64,000 bases of DNA from an uncultured Lachnospiraceae bacterium (GCA_910579615.1 CAJTUA010000008.1:101997-165996); one strand, 5' to 3'; shown: positions 1 through 8,650, counted from the stretch's first letter. Notes: generated by a model from the sequence alone, not told the origin. Translations and numbers: made by a program.

Positions 1-1
1 T

Positions 2-967
2 GAAAAAATATTGGACTGCCGTGCGTTTTGCAGTTACCAGAAGTACAGCAAGCTCTTCCTTTCTAGAAACCGCGATATGGAGCAGAATGTGCTCTGGATG
101 TGCGGTGGCCTGACCACAATGGCAACGCGCGGCGAGGAGGTCAAGGACAGCTACAAAGGATTTTCGGTGCTTGGCGGTGCGGAGCTGTTAAAAGAAATCG
201 GGGAAAATGTCAGCAAAGTAGCGCAGACGACGCTCGATTTGCTTTCAAGTGAGCCGATTCCGCCGGGCGAGTATGAATGTATCTGTGAACCGGGTGTTAC
301 GGGTATGATTGTGCACGAGGCGTTCGGGCATGGCGTGGAAATGGATATGTTTGTGAAAAACCGTGCGCTGGCAAAGCAATATGTAGGAAAACCTGTGGCT
401 TCCGACTTGGTCAATATGCATGACGGCGCGGGCGCGGCGAAGGAAGTGGCTTCGTATTTCTTTGATGATGAAGGGGTGCCGGCACATGATACGCTGATTA
501 TCGACCATGGGATTTTAAAAGCGGGCATCAGTGATGCGCAGTCGGCAATGCACCTTGGCACGGAGCCAACCGGAAACGGGAGGCGCGAAAATTATGAGCG
601 CAAAGCATACACGCGTATGACAAATACATATTTTGAAGCGGGCAATGACAAGGTCGAGGACATGATTGCGTCCATCTCCTATGGTTTCTTGCTGCAGAAT
701 GCCTCAAGCGGCATGGAAGACCCGAAAAACTGGGGAATCCAGTGCATGGTAGACATTGCGCGCGAGATTAAGGACGGGAAACTGACCGGAAAAATTTATT
801 CGCCGATTGTGCTGACAGGCTACGTGCCGGATTTGTTAAAATCAATCAGTATGATTTCGGATACCTGTGAGCTTGGCGGCAGTGGCTTCTGCGGTAAGGG
901 CTATAAGGAGTGGGTGAAGGTATCGGATGGTGGCCCATATATTAAGGCAAGGATAAGGCTTGGCTAG
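2..967 (+). CDS. tldD: TldD-family metalloprotease, 5' end cut by window edge
   Basis: This is the C-terminal part of TldD, the metal-binding subunit of the TldD/TldE protease that trims unfolded or modified peptides in the cytoplasm. The frame is open from base 2, so the true start lies outside the window; a TTG at 11 is unlikely to be the start. The zinc motif HEAFGHG (HExxxH type) is near residue 103 of the visible part, and a CGKGY segment near the C terminus matches the conserved TldD cysteine region. tldE follows 26 bases after the stop codon, giving the usual two-gene operon. Family assignment is secure; the substrate is unknown. Confidence 0.93.
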   Translation, partial: EKILDCRAFCSYQKYSKLFLSRNRDMEQNVLWMCGGLTTMATRGEEVKDSYKGFSVLGGAELLKEIGENVSKVAQTTLDLLSSEPIPPGEYECICEPGVTGMIVHEAFGHGVEMDMFVKNRALAKQYVGKPVASDLVNMHDGAGAAKEVASYFFDDEGVPAHDTLIIDHGILKAGISDAQSAMHLGTEPTGNGRRENYERKAYTRMTNTYFEAGNDKVEDMIASISYGFLLQNASSGMEDPKNWGIQCMVDIAREIKDGKLTGKIYSPIVLTGYVPDLLKSISMISDTCELGGSGFCGKGYKEWVKVSDGGPYIKARIRLG

Positions 968-993
968 GATGCATGAAAGGAAGGTTTGATTAC

Positions 994-2268
994 ATGACAG
1001 AGCGAATTTTGTCCGCGCTGGAAAAATGCGGAATTGCGGACTATCAGATTGTTTTGACGCAAGAGGAATCCGCGGAATTGTTTTTCATCAAAAAGGAGCT
1101 CGACATGCAGCGCTGCAAGAAGGTGAGAACGGCAAATGTTTCCGTATACCGTGTGTTCGAGGAAGGTGGAAAACGTTTTCGCGGTGTGTCAAGCGTGCGG
1201 GTGCAGGACAGCCAGACAGTTCCGGAAATGGAGAAACTCTTTGCAGATGCATTTTATGCTGCCGGGTTTGTGAAGAATGCATACTATGACCTGTATGCAG
1301 GTGCGAAGGAAGAAATGGTAGAGGTGGAAAGTACACTTTCGGGCAAGACGCTGGCGCAGGTGGCACAGGGCTTTGCACAGGCGCTGTTTGCGGAGGATGT
1401 GCAGGAGGAAGTATTTTTAAATTCTGCGGAAATTTTTGCGCGCTGCTATACAATACATATCATGAATTCGCGCGGTGTGGATGTATCGTACCGCAAAAAC
1501 CGTGTGCAGGGTGAATTTGTCGTGCAGTGTGTGGACGGACAGGACGTGGAGACTTACCAGGATTTTGCGTACAATGACTGGAATGCGGACGCACTGCGTG
1601 AGAAGGTCCGCAATACAATGGAACTGACACGCGCACGCGCAAAGGCAACGACCGCCCCGGCAGCAGGCGAGTACCGTCTGATTTTGTCCGGCGGCTATGT
1701 GGATGAATTCTTTTCCTATTATGTACGGCGCGCGGCGTCTTCCATGATTTACCCGAAATATTCCTCGTTTTCTGTCGGCTGTGATGTGCAGGGCGGCGAG
1801 GGCAGAAAGGATCGCGTGAACCTGACAATGAAAGCGACCGTGCCGTTCAGTGATGAGGGTATTCCGATGAAGGACCACGAGTTGGTAAAGGATGGAAAGT
1901 TGCAGATGATTCACGGCGGCAACCGTTTTGCGCAGTATCTTGGCATCGAGCCGACCGGGGTTTTTGGTGGTTATAAAGCTCCGGCGGGGGAAGTTTCCCT
2001 TGGGGAGATGAAATCACAGCCGTACCTGGAGGTCGTGAATTTTTCGGATTTCCAGATGGACCCATTCACAGGGCATTTTGGAGGGGAAATCCGCCTGGCG
2101 TTCCTGTATGATGGTGAGAAGGTAGTTCCGGTCACGGGAGGTTCTGTCAATGGCAATATTTTTGAGGCGCAGAAGAACCTTGTCTTTTCAAAAGAATTGC
2201 AGGTGGAGAAGAATTTTGAAGGTCCAAAAGCAGTGGCGATGGACGGGGTTAGCGTAGCAGGCATTTAA
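994..2268 (+). CDS. pmbA: TldE/PmbA-family protease subunit
   Basis: This 424-aa protein is the partner of the preceding TldD. TldE/PmbA subunits share the TldD fold but lack the HExxxH zinc motif, and none is visible here. An in-frame ATG at 973 exists, but the AAGGAAGG ribosome site lies just before 994 at normal spacing, so the start is placed at 994 (MTERILSALEK). With TldD it should form the peptide-degrading complex used for peptide maturation or clearance. A strong hairpin terminator follows at 2314. Confidence 0.9.
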   Translation: MTERILSALEKCGIADYQIVLTQEESAELFFIKKELDMQRCKKVRTANVSVYRVFEEGGKRFRGVSSVRVQDSQTVPEMEKLFADAFYAAGFVKNAYYDLYAGAKEEMVEVESTLSGKTLAQVAQGFAQALFAEDVQEEVFLNSAEIFARCYTIHIMNSRGVDVSYRKNRVQGEFVVQCVDGQDVETYQDFAYNDWNADALREKVRNTMELTRARAKATTAPAAGEYRLILSGGYVDEFFSYYVRRAASSMIYPKYSSFSVGCDVQGGEGRKDRVNLTMKATVPFSDEGIPMKDHELVKDGKLQMIHGGNRFAQYLGIEPTGVFGGYKAPAGEVSLGEMKSQPYLEVVNFSDFQMDPFTGHFGGEIRLAFLYDGEKVVPVTGGSVNGNIFEAQKNLVFSKELQVEKNFEGPKAVAMDGVSVAGI

Positions 2269-2313
2269 CATGGAAAGAAGATTTCCGCTGAGGAATTGGC
2301 GGATGAAAAAGGA

Positions 2314-2350
2314 AATCGGCATGTCCTGCAGGGCGTGTCGATTCTTTTTC
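2314..2350 (+). terminator. Rho-independent terminator after tldDE
   Basis: A stem of about 13 base pairs (AATCGGCATGTCC pairing with GGGCGTGTCGATT, some G-U) with a TGCA loop is followed by CTTTTT. It lies 46 bases after the tldE stop codon and ends the tld operon. Confidence 0.8.
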
Positions 2351-2425
2351 GGGATGAAAAAGCGAAAATATATACAGATTGCAATCAAATCTTCAGATAT
2401 TTATGCGAAAAAATAAAAATAAGGG

Positions 2426-2454
2426 TAGCAAGAAAAATAGAAACCTGCTATAAT
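2426..2454 (+). promoter_or_regulatory. Extended -10 promoter for the chemoreceptor
   Basis: A perfect TATAAT at 2449-2454 is preceded by TGC, an extended -10 element. The -35 (TAGCAA, 17 bases upstream) is weak. It is 44 bases upstream of the chemoreceptor start, which has a GGAGG ribosome site. Confidence 0.65.
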
Positions 2455-2497
2455 GTAGGGGAACTCGATATTGAACGGATAAATTGGAGGTAGATTT

Positions 2498-3916
2498 ATG
2501 AAAGATAAGAAAATGCTTGACAATATAGCAAGAATGATTCCGGTTGAGAGTGGGAAGTACCCGGAAGCCGCGCAGCTACAAAGAAGGCTGCAGGCGGGCA
2601 GGGATAATTTCAATCAATTGGTAAAGTCGGTATTTTCCTCTGTTATGAAAATCAGTGCTTTGGATTTGGTAATGCATGACTGTACAGAGCGCATGACGGA
2701 GGTCAACCAGAATCTGTGCAGGGTTTCAAGGGAAGTGGTGGAGACCGCCAGGACAACGGAAGAGAACATGGCAGAAGTAGTGTCCGTACATGAGAGTTTT
2801 AATGAAAATATTCAGCAGGTGGCTGAGCTTGCCGGGGAAATGAGCAGCAAGGTGAGTGACAGCAGCAGTGAATTGAATGCAATCGTTGAAAAGTCTGAGG
2901 TAACCATGCAGAATTCAGATGAAATGAAGCAGGACATGGAACAGCTGATGAGCGTGCTGAACAATATGACGGAAGTAATCAGTGGGATTAATTCGATTTC
3001 ATCACAGACAAATCTGTTGGCGTTGAACGCCTCCATCGAGGCAGCGCGGGCGGGCGATGCAGGGAGAGGTTTTGCCGTAGTGGCGGAGCAAATCCGTAAT
3101 CTGGCGGAAGAGACACAGCAGCTCACCGCGAGCATGGGCGGACTTGTAAACCGCATTGAGGAAGCTTCCCGAATGACCCACGCAAGCCTTGACAAGACGG
3201 TGGAAGAAATCGGGGAGATGCGTGAGAACCTTTTCAAAGTGCTTGATAACAACCAAAAGAATGAGAGGAGCATAGCAGAGATTGCGGACTCCGTGACAAC
3301 GATTGCAGCTTCCGGACAGGAGATTTTTAGCTCTGTCACAACCGTTCAGGAGCAGGTAAGCAGGCTTACCGGGGAATGTGACAGCCTGAACCAGCAGGCG
3401 GAGGATGTCAGTCAGATTTCGCAGGATTTAAAGGCAGGTACACAGCCGGTAGCCGTCGTGGAGAAAGAATTGGACGACACTGCCAAGCAGATGGGCAACA
3501 TGGTGCAGGATGTCTTTTATATGTTGGATAACCAGGTGTTTATCACGACCGTGCAGAATGCAATCCAGGCGCATCAGAATTGGTTGAAATCCCTGGATAA
3601 TATGGTGCGCACACACCAATGTTCTCCGCTGCAGACGGATGATACAAAATGTGCATTTGGACATTTTTACCACGCGATGAGACCGAAGAACCAGACAATC
3701 GTGCCAGTCTGGAACGGTCTCGGGGAAAAGCACAGGATGTTCCATTCGTTGGGAAAAAGTGCGATGGTTGCCATAGAGCAGGGGGATTATAGCAAGGCGG
3801 AGAGGGAATATCAGCATGCAGCGAACCTTTCGAAAGAATTGATTGGGGAGTTTAATAAGATTATTGACCAGGCGAAGATTTTAGAACAGAATAAGATAGC
3901 TGTGTTTGAGCAGTAA
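2498..3916 (+). CDS. Soluble methyl-accepting chemotaxis protein with CZB zinc domain
   Basis: This 472-aa chemoreceptor has no signal peptide or membrane segment, so it should be cytoplasmic. Residues ~150-220 contain the highly conserved receptor tip that contacts CheA/CheW (sequence around SSQTNLLALNASIEAARAG). The C-terminal ~110 residues form a chemoreceptor zinc-binding (CZB) domain with the expected ligands: His in AHQNWL, Cys in CAFGHFY, and two later His (EKHRMFH, YQHAAN). CZB domains are known to sense zinc and, through the zinc-bound cysteine, oxidants such as hypochlorous acid. The gene stands alone between two terminators. No che genes are in the window. Confidence 0.93.
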   Translation: MKDKKMLDNIARMIPVESGKYPEAAQLQRRLQAGRDNFNQLVKSVFSSVMKISALDLVMHDCTERMTEVNQNLCRVSREVVETARTTEENMAEVVSVHESFNENIQQVAELAGEMSSKVSDSSSELNAIVEKSEVTMQNSDEMKQDMEQLMSVLNNMTEVISGINSISSQTNLLALNASIEAARAGDAGRGFAVVAEQIRNLAEETQQLTASMGGLVNRIEEASRMTHASLDKTVEEIGEMRENLFKVLDNNQKNERSIAEIADSVTTIAASGQEIFSSVTTVQEQVSRLTGECDSLNQQAEDVSQISQDLKAGTQPVAVVEKELDDTAKQMGNMVQDVFYMLDNQVFITTVQNAIQAHQNWLKSLDNMVRTHQCSPLQTDDTKCAFGHFYHAMRPKNQTIVPVWNGLGEKHRMFHSLGKSAMVAIEQGDYSKAEREYQHAANLSKELIGEFNKIIDQAKILEQNKIAVFEQ

Positions 3917-3935
3917 GATATGGTTTATTGGCAGG

Positions 3936-3978
3936 CGGCATCGGAGAGCAGGGGAGTTCTTCGGTGCCGTAATTTTTT
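3936..3978 (+). terminator. Rho-independent terminator after chemoreceptor
   Basis: A 14-bp stem (CGGCATCGGAGAGC with GTTCTTCGGTGCCG, allowing G-U) with loop AGGGGA is followed by TAATTTTTT. Confidence 0.8.
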
Positions 3979-4447
3979 GGTGGCAAAATAGAAGAACAAG
4001 AAATAGCAGTAAAATTACAACTAACCATTCCCCCTTTTCCTGTCACTATATGAATGAACAACCCAACCAGTATTGATTTTCTTTTATCCCGCCATTCATT
4101 TCGGATAAAAAACACGGAATAATTGAAAATTATTTCCGGATGGGATTGTTTCGAATAGGATGTGCATCCAAAGAAGAAAAATAACATTTATCATTATCAT
4201 ATGAAGCGACAAAATGCCGCGCCAGGAAAGTTTTCGTGGCTGACGACAATCATTGTGTTTGAGGCGGGAGGACTTTTGTGCCGGAGGAGAGGAAGGAGAG
4301 GGAGTTTTTGACGATGATGTATTTGCTGAGGTGATGAGGGGATTTGGCAAAATGATGTAAGGAAAAAGTGTAGGAAAGCTGCGGACAGAGAGGAAAAGGC
4401 TCGGTTCGCAGTTTTTTATTATACATCTATTTACAATTTCATTTTTC
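3979..4447. other. Intergenic stretch without recognisable gene
   Basis: About 470 bases between the chemoreceptor terminator and the promoter at 4448. The short open frames here have no ribosome-binding site and resemble nothing I recognise. It could be decayed coding DNA. Confidence 0.5.
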
Positions 4448-4476
4448 TTGACAAAATTGAATTGATTTTGCATACT
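4448..4476 (+). promoter_or_regulatory. Sigma-A-type promoter for the regulator pair
   Basis: TTGACA at 4448-4453, a 17-base spacer, then CATACT at 4471-4476. The 5' leader to the start at 4597 is about 115 bases and very AT-rich. Confidence 0.65.
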
Positions 4477-4596
4477 ATAAATGAGAGATATTTGAAACAA
4501 ATCGTGAAAAAGAATAATAAATTTTGTAACAAATAAGAGTGAAAATACTTATAATTTAACAAATTAAGTAAACAAAGAGAGAAAGAAGGTATTTCT

Positions 4597-5607
4597 ATGA
4601 TAAAAAATTGGGAAGATGATGAAAAGTACAAGGATATTGAATTGATTGGCATTTTGTTTAAAATTGTAAGGGAGACAAGGGGGCTGCTGCGGAGTGAAGT
4701 GGGCAGATGGATTTCGGATGAAGAAGAGGTGCGCAGTCTGGAGGAAGGGAAGGAGGGGGATTTTTGGGAGATACGGCAAATGGCAGGGCGGCTGCATGTG
4801 CCGTCTGCGGTGTTGGGTGTTTATTTGAATCCGTTGGATAAAATTCTGGTCGATTTGGAATTGGGAATCTGGCATAATCTTTTATTTTGGCAGTACGAGG
4901 AGGCAGAAAAGAAATTGGAGCGTTTCTGGGAGCTTTGTAACAGAAAAAATGCTGCGATGCTGTTGCTTTACTATCGGTTCTACGCACAGTTGCTTATTCG
5001 GCAGAATCGGCGTGAGAAGGAGAAAATCAAGGAATTACAGGATTTTGTGGAGAAAAATATGCCGGATTTTGAGAAATGTCTGCAGACGCGCAGGGCATTA
5101 TCGCCGGATGAACTTGCTCTTATTGCGGCATATGACAGGCTTGTGGAGGGGGAACCCCAAAAGCGCCTTAAGAAACTTTATTCCGTTGTCTATTATTTCC
5201 GTGAAGTATATGCAAAGGAAGAACATTGGCATCCATTTTATGCTGGGTTAATGTTTGCCTGTGCGCAGGAGCAGTATGCGCTGGGGGATTATATGAACTG
5301 TGTGGAACAATGTCTGGAAGGCATTCAGGTGACAGAATATTTCCGGAGCTCAATAATGGGAGGGGAGTTATATGAGTTGATGGCGGATGCGGAAGGGGAA
5401 ATGCTGAAAAGGGAGCTTGCGGTGGAGCGTGAAAAGGATACACCTGTGATGGGAAAGAAAAGAGGACAGTGGATACAGGCAATTTTACACAATTACGAAA
5501 GTGCAGATAAGCTGTATCGATACTGTTGGGGCTACAAGGATGGACATAAGAAAATATTAGAAAGGAAGGTTGAACAATGGAAAGTTATGACAGAGCAAAA
5601 TTTATGA
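4597..5607 (+). CDS. Putative RRNPP-like regulator 1 (degenerate XRE HTH plus helical repeats)
   Basis: This 336-aa protein is predicted to be almost all alpha-helical. Residues ~15-60 look like a weak XRE helix-turn-helix (ETRGLLRSEV, then EEVRSLEEGKE), followed by amphipathic helical pairs like the TPR repeats of Rgg/PlcR/Rap-type peptide-sensing regulators. The ribosome site is GAAAGAAGG. Its 3' end overlaps the next regulator gene by 31 bases, so the two are probably translationally coupled. The fold assignment rests on pattern and helix periodicity, not a search. It could instead be a helical adaptor that no longer binds DNA. Confidence 0.6.
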   Translation: MIKNWEDDEKYKDIELIGILFKIVRETRGLLRSEVGRWISDEEEVRSLEEGKEGDFWEIRQMAGRLHVPSAVLGVYLNPLDKILVDLELGIWHNLLFWQYEEAEKKLERFWELCNRKNAAMLLLYYRFYAQLLIRQNRREKEKIKELQDFVEKNMPDFEKCLQTRRALSPDELALIAAYDRLVEGEPQKRLKKLYSVVYYFREVYAKEEHWHPFYAGLMFACAQEQYALGDYMNCVEQCLEGIQVTEYFRSSIMGGELYELMADAEGEMLKRELAVEREKDTPVMGKKRGQWIQAILHNYESADKLYRYCWGYKDGHKKILERKVEQWKVMTEQNL

Positions 5608-6515
5608 GTATGAAACGGGAAGCGCTTGGGTATAGCCGGAGAGAGTTGTGTGAGCGCTGTAATGGGATGTCGGAAAAGACGCTGACCCGCCTGGAAAAAG
5701 GGAAGTCCGTGCGTAAGGAAAGTATTAAGGAACTGTTGGAATTTTATCACCAGTGTTCCCATACGATTTATCCTGTTATGGAGTTGGAAATGCTTTCCAT
5801 GACACAGGTACATAATGAAGTGCTGGCGCTGATGTTCCAGGGGAATTACAGGGAAGCGAAGCGGAGACAGGAATTTTTGGAGGGTTATGTGAAAGAAGGG
5901 GAAGGAGACTCTGTAAGGTATTCTGAGGTGATTGGGAAGGAATTGCAATGTTATATGGTGGAAAAGGAAACGGACAGGGAGGAGGGAATCCAGTATTTTG
6001 AAAAGCAAATCGCAGCAATGATGCCGGAGGGGGCAGATTTGGAGAAGTGGCCGCTTCAAAAGAAGGAGTTACATATTTTTTTGGCGTATTTTAATGCATT
6101 GACGTTAGATGGGCGGTATGAGGAAGTGATACCAACATTGAGGAAGTTGCTTGCAAATCTTGAAAGAAGATATCACGACATGATGACGTTCTCGAATTTA
6201 TATGGCTGTTTTAGCTATAAATTGGTGCGTGCTTTGCGTGAGACAGGGCAATGGGAGGATATATTGGAAATTGCAGAAAAAGGATTAAAGGTCTGTGAAG
6301 AGGTTGGAGATATATCGAATACATGTGGGATTCAAAGCGAACTGCTCTGTTATTTTAAGGATAATGACTTTTTCCATGATGCGAAAATAAAAGAGCAGTG
6401 CTTTGAAACGGCGAAGGAGATGTATTATTTGAGCGAGGTTGTTGGTGATAAAAGCAAACATGATTATTTTAGGAGGTTTTTGGAAAGGGTATATGGTTAC
6501 ACGGAGTTATATTGA
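5577..6515 (+). CDS. Putative RRNPP-like regulator 2 (XRE HTH plus helical repeats)
   Basis: This 312-aa protein has a clear XRE-type HTH at residues ~10-55 (REALGYSRRELCERCNGM, then EKTLTRLEKGKS). The remaining ~250 residues are helical and TPR-like, as in peptide-sensing regulators of Firmicutes. The start lies inside the 3' end of the preceding regulator, with GAAAGGAAGG upstream. The stop codon (6513-6515) directly abuts the stop of a minus-strand secreted-peptide gene, an arrangement expected for a receptor and its signal gene. DNA target and ligand are unknown. A TGACATGTCA palindrome downstream at 6865 is a candidate operator. Confidence 0.7.
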   Translation: MESYDRAKFMSMKREALGYSRRELCERCNGMSEKTLTRLEKGKSVRKESIKELLEFYHQCSHTIYPVMELEMLSMTQVHNEVLALMFQGNYREAKRRQEFLEGYVKEGEGDSVRYSEVIGKELQCYMVEKETDREEGIQYFEKQIAAMMPEGADLEKWPLQKKELHIFLAYFNALTLDGRYEEVIPTLRKLLANLERRYHDMMTFSNLYGCFSYKLVRALRETGQWEDILEIAEKGLKVCEEVGDISNTCGIQSELLCYFKDNDFFHDAKIKEQCFETAKEMYYLSEVVGDKSKHDYFRRFLERVYGYTELY

Positions 6516-6701
6516 TTATGGTTTGATAATTACCGGTTTTTCCTCGGGTGCTCCGGGGTCACTATCGCAGGTGGCGGTTTGGGTGTTCAATGTGCTATCC
6601 GTTGCATATTGGGGATGAATGCTTGCCTGACTCATCCATGGTAAGGCGATGATAAATGTAAGGAATGTGGCTAATAAGTGCTTTTTGAATGCTTTTTTCA
6701 T
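6516..6701 (-). CDS. Small secreted peptide precursor, candidate signalling peptide
   Basis: A 61-aa protein with a lysine-rich N terminus (MKKAFKKHLL), a hydrophobic core and a likely signal-peptidase site after WMSQA, then a ~35-residue tail ending EEKPVIIKP. On the minus strand the start has a textbook TGGAGG site nine bases upstream, and an extended -10 promoter lies 64 bases upstream, so this is not a chance frame. It ends exactly next to the stop of RRNPP-like regulator 2 and diverges from a secreted caspase-like gene. A short C-terminal fragment could be the mature signal; that is inference. A secreted peptide of unrelated function is possible. Confidence 0.65.
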   Translation of the reverse strand: MKKAFKKHLLATFLTFIIALPWMSQASIHPQYATDSTLNTQTATCDSDPGAPEEKPVIIKP

Positions 6702-6764
6702 GATGAATTACCTCCATAAAGTAGAATTTAGGATTTTTTGTCACAAAATCGTGGCATATCGTCT

Positions 6765-6773
6765 ATTATATCA
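6765..6773 (-). promoter_or_regulatory. Extended -10 promoter for the small peptide gene
   Basis: On the minus strand this reads TGATATAAT, a full extended -10 element. No good -35 is visible, as is usual for extended -10 promoters. It lies 64 bases upstream of the peptide start codon. Confidence 0.65.
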
Positions 6774-6831
6774 TTTTTTGGAGGGGAAGAAAAGGGACAG
6801 TTTGAAACAGTTGAGTGTGGGAAACTGTCCG

Positions 6832-6874
6832 TTGACGTTTTGGGGGAATGGGGTATAATGTAAGTGACATGTCA
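6832..6874 (+). promoter_or_regulatory. Strong promoter with palindrome at the start site
   Basis: TTGACG (6832-6837), a 16-base spacer and TATAAT (6854-6859) form a strong sigma-A promoter. The perfect palindrome TGACATGTCA (6865-6874) covers the predicted start site, a classic operator position. It drives the caspase-like gene and faces away from the peptide promoter at 6765. The obvious candidate binder is the upstream HTH regulator (inference). Confidence 0.7.
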
Positions 6875-6971
6875 AAAGAGACAATTTGTTGACTAATCTC
6901 TGTTATGGTAAGTACGGTGTGCAAGTGCTTTCCAAGAAGGAGATGGTGAAAAATCTTTAAGGAGGCACAAA

Positions 6972-7670
6972 ATGAATAAAAAAATTGGTATGAAAGTTTT
7001 TGCTGTTTTGCTCGTTGGTTTGATGCTCTCAGTATCAATGGGTACTACTGCATATGCCGCGTCGGTTTATTTGATTGGAATCAGCGACACGGGGCATGAT
7101 CATATGTCTTGTTTTGATGACATTACACAGTATTTAAAAACGATGGGCTATTCATCTATATACAAGCGTGAGGATTCGAAATACGCAAATGTTAAGTCGA
7201 TGCTTGACGCGGGTGAGATTATTGTTACAAGAAGCCATGGAGGTGCTTTTAAGGATTCATCTGGTAATTATATAGGCAGTTTTATTGTCCTACCGGACAG
7301 AAATTTGTGTAATAGTGACATTGAAGAGTTGAAAGATGGCTCATTGTCGAATGCAAAATTAATTGTATACGGGGGGTGTCTGACCGCTGCGGGAGGAGTT
7401 GATTCTGCCAATATAAGAAACTTAGTGGTGGCATCGGAAGTCAAGGGGGCTTCGACGGTAGTAGGATTTACGGAGGAAGTAAATTGTAAAGGGGCTAATA
7501 CATGGGTTAAATTTTTCTTTGAACATTTATCTAAAGGAGATAATATTGACACGGCGTTAAATGAGGCGAAGAAAGAAACCAAAAAAAAGCATAACATACT
7601 GCAAGCATTAGGCAGCTTGCATATCGATTCTTGCATGTACCGTGGGGCATGGGATACTACTTTTAATTAG
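6972..7670 (+). CDS. Secreted caspase-fold (clan CD/CHAT-like) protein
   Basis: A 232-aa protein with a signal peptide (cleavage probably after AYA, residue ~29). The mature part has the two signatures of caspase-fold cysteine peptidases: a His-Gly in TRSHGGAF (~residue 80) and a Cys at the end of a hydrophobic strand in IVYGGCLTAAGG (~residue 136). A typical ASTVVGFTEEV segment and a final ALNEAKKE helix follow. Family and catalytic dyad are inferred from these motifs. It is preceded by AAGGAGG and sits 11 bases before a lipoprotein gene in the same operon. A secreted clan CD protease could process or sense the peptide encoded divergently. Confidence 0.7.
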   Translation: MNKKIGMKVFAVLLVGLMLSVSMGTTAYAASVYLIGISDTGHDHMSCFDDITQYLKTMGYSSIYKREDSKYANVKSMLDAGEIIVTRSHGGAFKDSSGNYIGSFIVLPDRNLCNSDIEELKDGSLSNAKLIVYGGCLTAAGGVDSANIRNLVVASEVKGASTVVGFTEEVNCKGANTWVKFFFEHLSKGDNIDTALNEAKKETKKKHNILQALGSLHIDSCMYRGAWDTTFN

Positions 7671-7681
7671 GAGGCTATTTT

Positions 7682-8602
7682 ATGAAGAAAAATTTATTGA
7701 TTGCATTGATGGCACTGCCTCTTCTGTTTGCAGGTTGCGGAAGCGAAGCAAAATTGTATGTATATGAATATCCGGCAGCGTATGATGAGAGTAATATAAT
7801 GAATTATACTGGGGACTCATATGAGTATACAGAAACAAAAGATTATGTTGATACTTCAGCGTTACAAAGTATTTCGTTTGATTTTGCGGGGGTACAGTAT
7901 AAGTTGGCTTATCAAGATACAAGCCAGAAAGAATTTGTTCCCTATGAAGAAGAAAATTACATAAGTCCGGATGGAGTGGGAATCTCTTTTAAAAAAGGTA
8001 CTGAACAGGTGTGCGGGATTTGGTCAGAAATTGGATTATGTATATCTGATTTGGAGAACCCAAAAACAGAAGCAGAGTTCCGTCAGATTTCAGATTTTTT
8101 CATAGGAAATTATATCGCTATTGAAGATTATACCTGTTCTCTGACTACGGAAGTGGCATATTTTCTGCAAGAAGGAGAAAAAGCAAGCCGTTGGTTCGAA
8201 ACAAAAGATTCTTTTTATGCTAGTAACTCTGAAACAGAGACTGTGCAGTACACTTTTACTTATATTAGGTATCTTGATGGTTTTATGACAAGTGATATTG
8301 CAGAGGTTATCCTAAATTCTGATGGTACACTTGATAGTCTGACTCTGACAAATATAGGAGCTTTTGAAAATATCAAGAAACCGATGGTTCAACAAGATAC
8401 ATTGGATATGGCGATTTCAGAAAAGGTTAAAGCAATTTGCTCAGAAGGGTATCAGGTTGAAAATGTGCAAAGTGATGTGATTGTTTGTATGGACAAGGAA
8501 GGGCAATTGTTTTTCCTTGTGTCAGCAAAGCCGATAATCCGGGCATTAAGTAATAATGAGCATATGGAAGGAACTTGCATCTTTATTGTTGCGGAGGAGT
8601 AA
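7682..8602 (+). CDS. Lipoprotein of unknown function, family A copy 1
   Basis: A 306-aa exported lipoprotein with a clean lipobox (LLFAGC, Cys at ~19). The rest has no domain I recognise. Conserved landmarks shared with the other copies are YEYP, MNYTGDSY, QKEFVPYEEE, YTCxLTTEVAYF, EGEKASRW and a C-terminal CSEGYQVENVQSDVIVCMD block. The ribosome site AGGAGG overlaps the end of the caspase-like gene, so the two are co-transcribed. A terminator follows at 8651. This is the best-preserved member of a family with several damaged copies over the next 7 kb. Confidence 0.85.
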   Translation: MKKNLLIALMALPLLFAGCGSEAKLYVYEYPAAYDESNIMNYTGDSYEYTETKDYVDTSALQSISFDFAGVQYKLAYQDTSQKEFVPYEEENYISPDGVGISFKKGTEQVCGIWSEIGLCISDLENPKTEAEFRQISDFFIGNYIAIEDYTCSLTTEVAYFLQEGEKASRWFETKDSFYASNSETETVQYTFTYIRYLDGFMTSDIAEVILNSDGTLDSLTLTNIGAFENIKKPMVQQDTLDMAISEKVKAICSEGYQVENVQSDVIVCMDKEGQLFFLVSAKPIIRALSNNEHMEGTCIFIVAEE

Positions 8603-8650
8603 AAAGTCAAAATATAAATCATATTAAAAAAGTATTTTGAGAAATGATAA

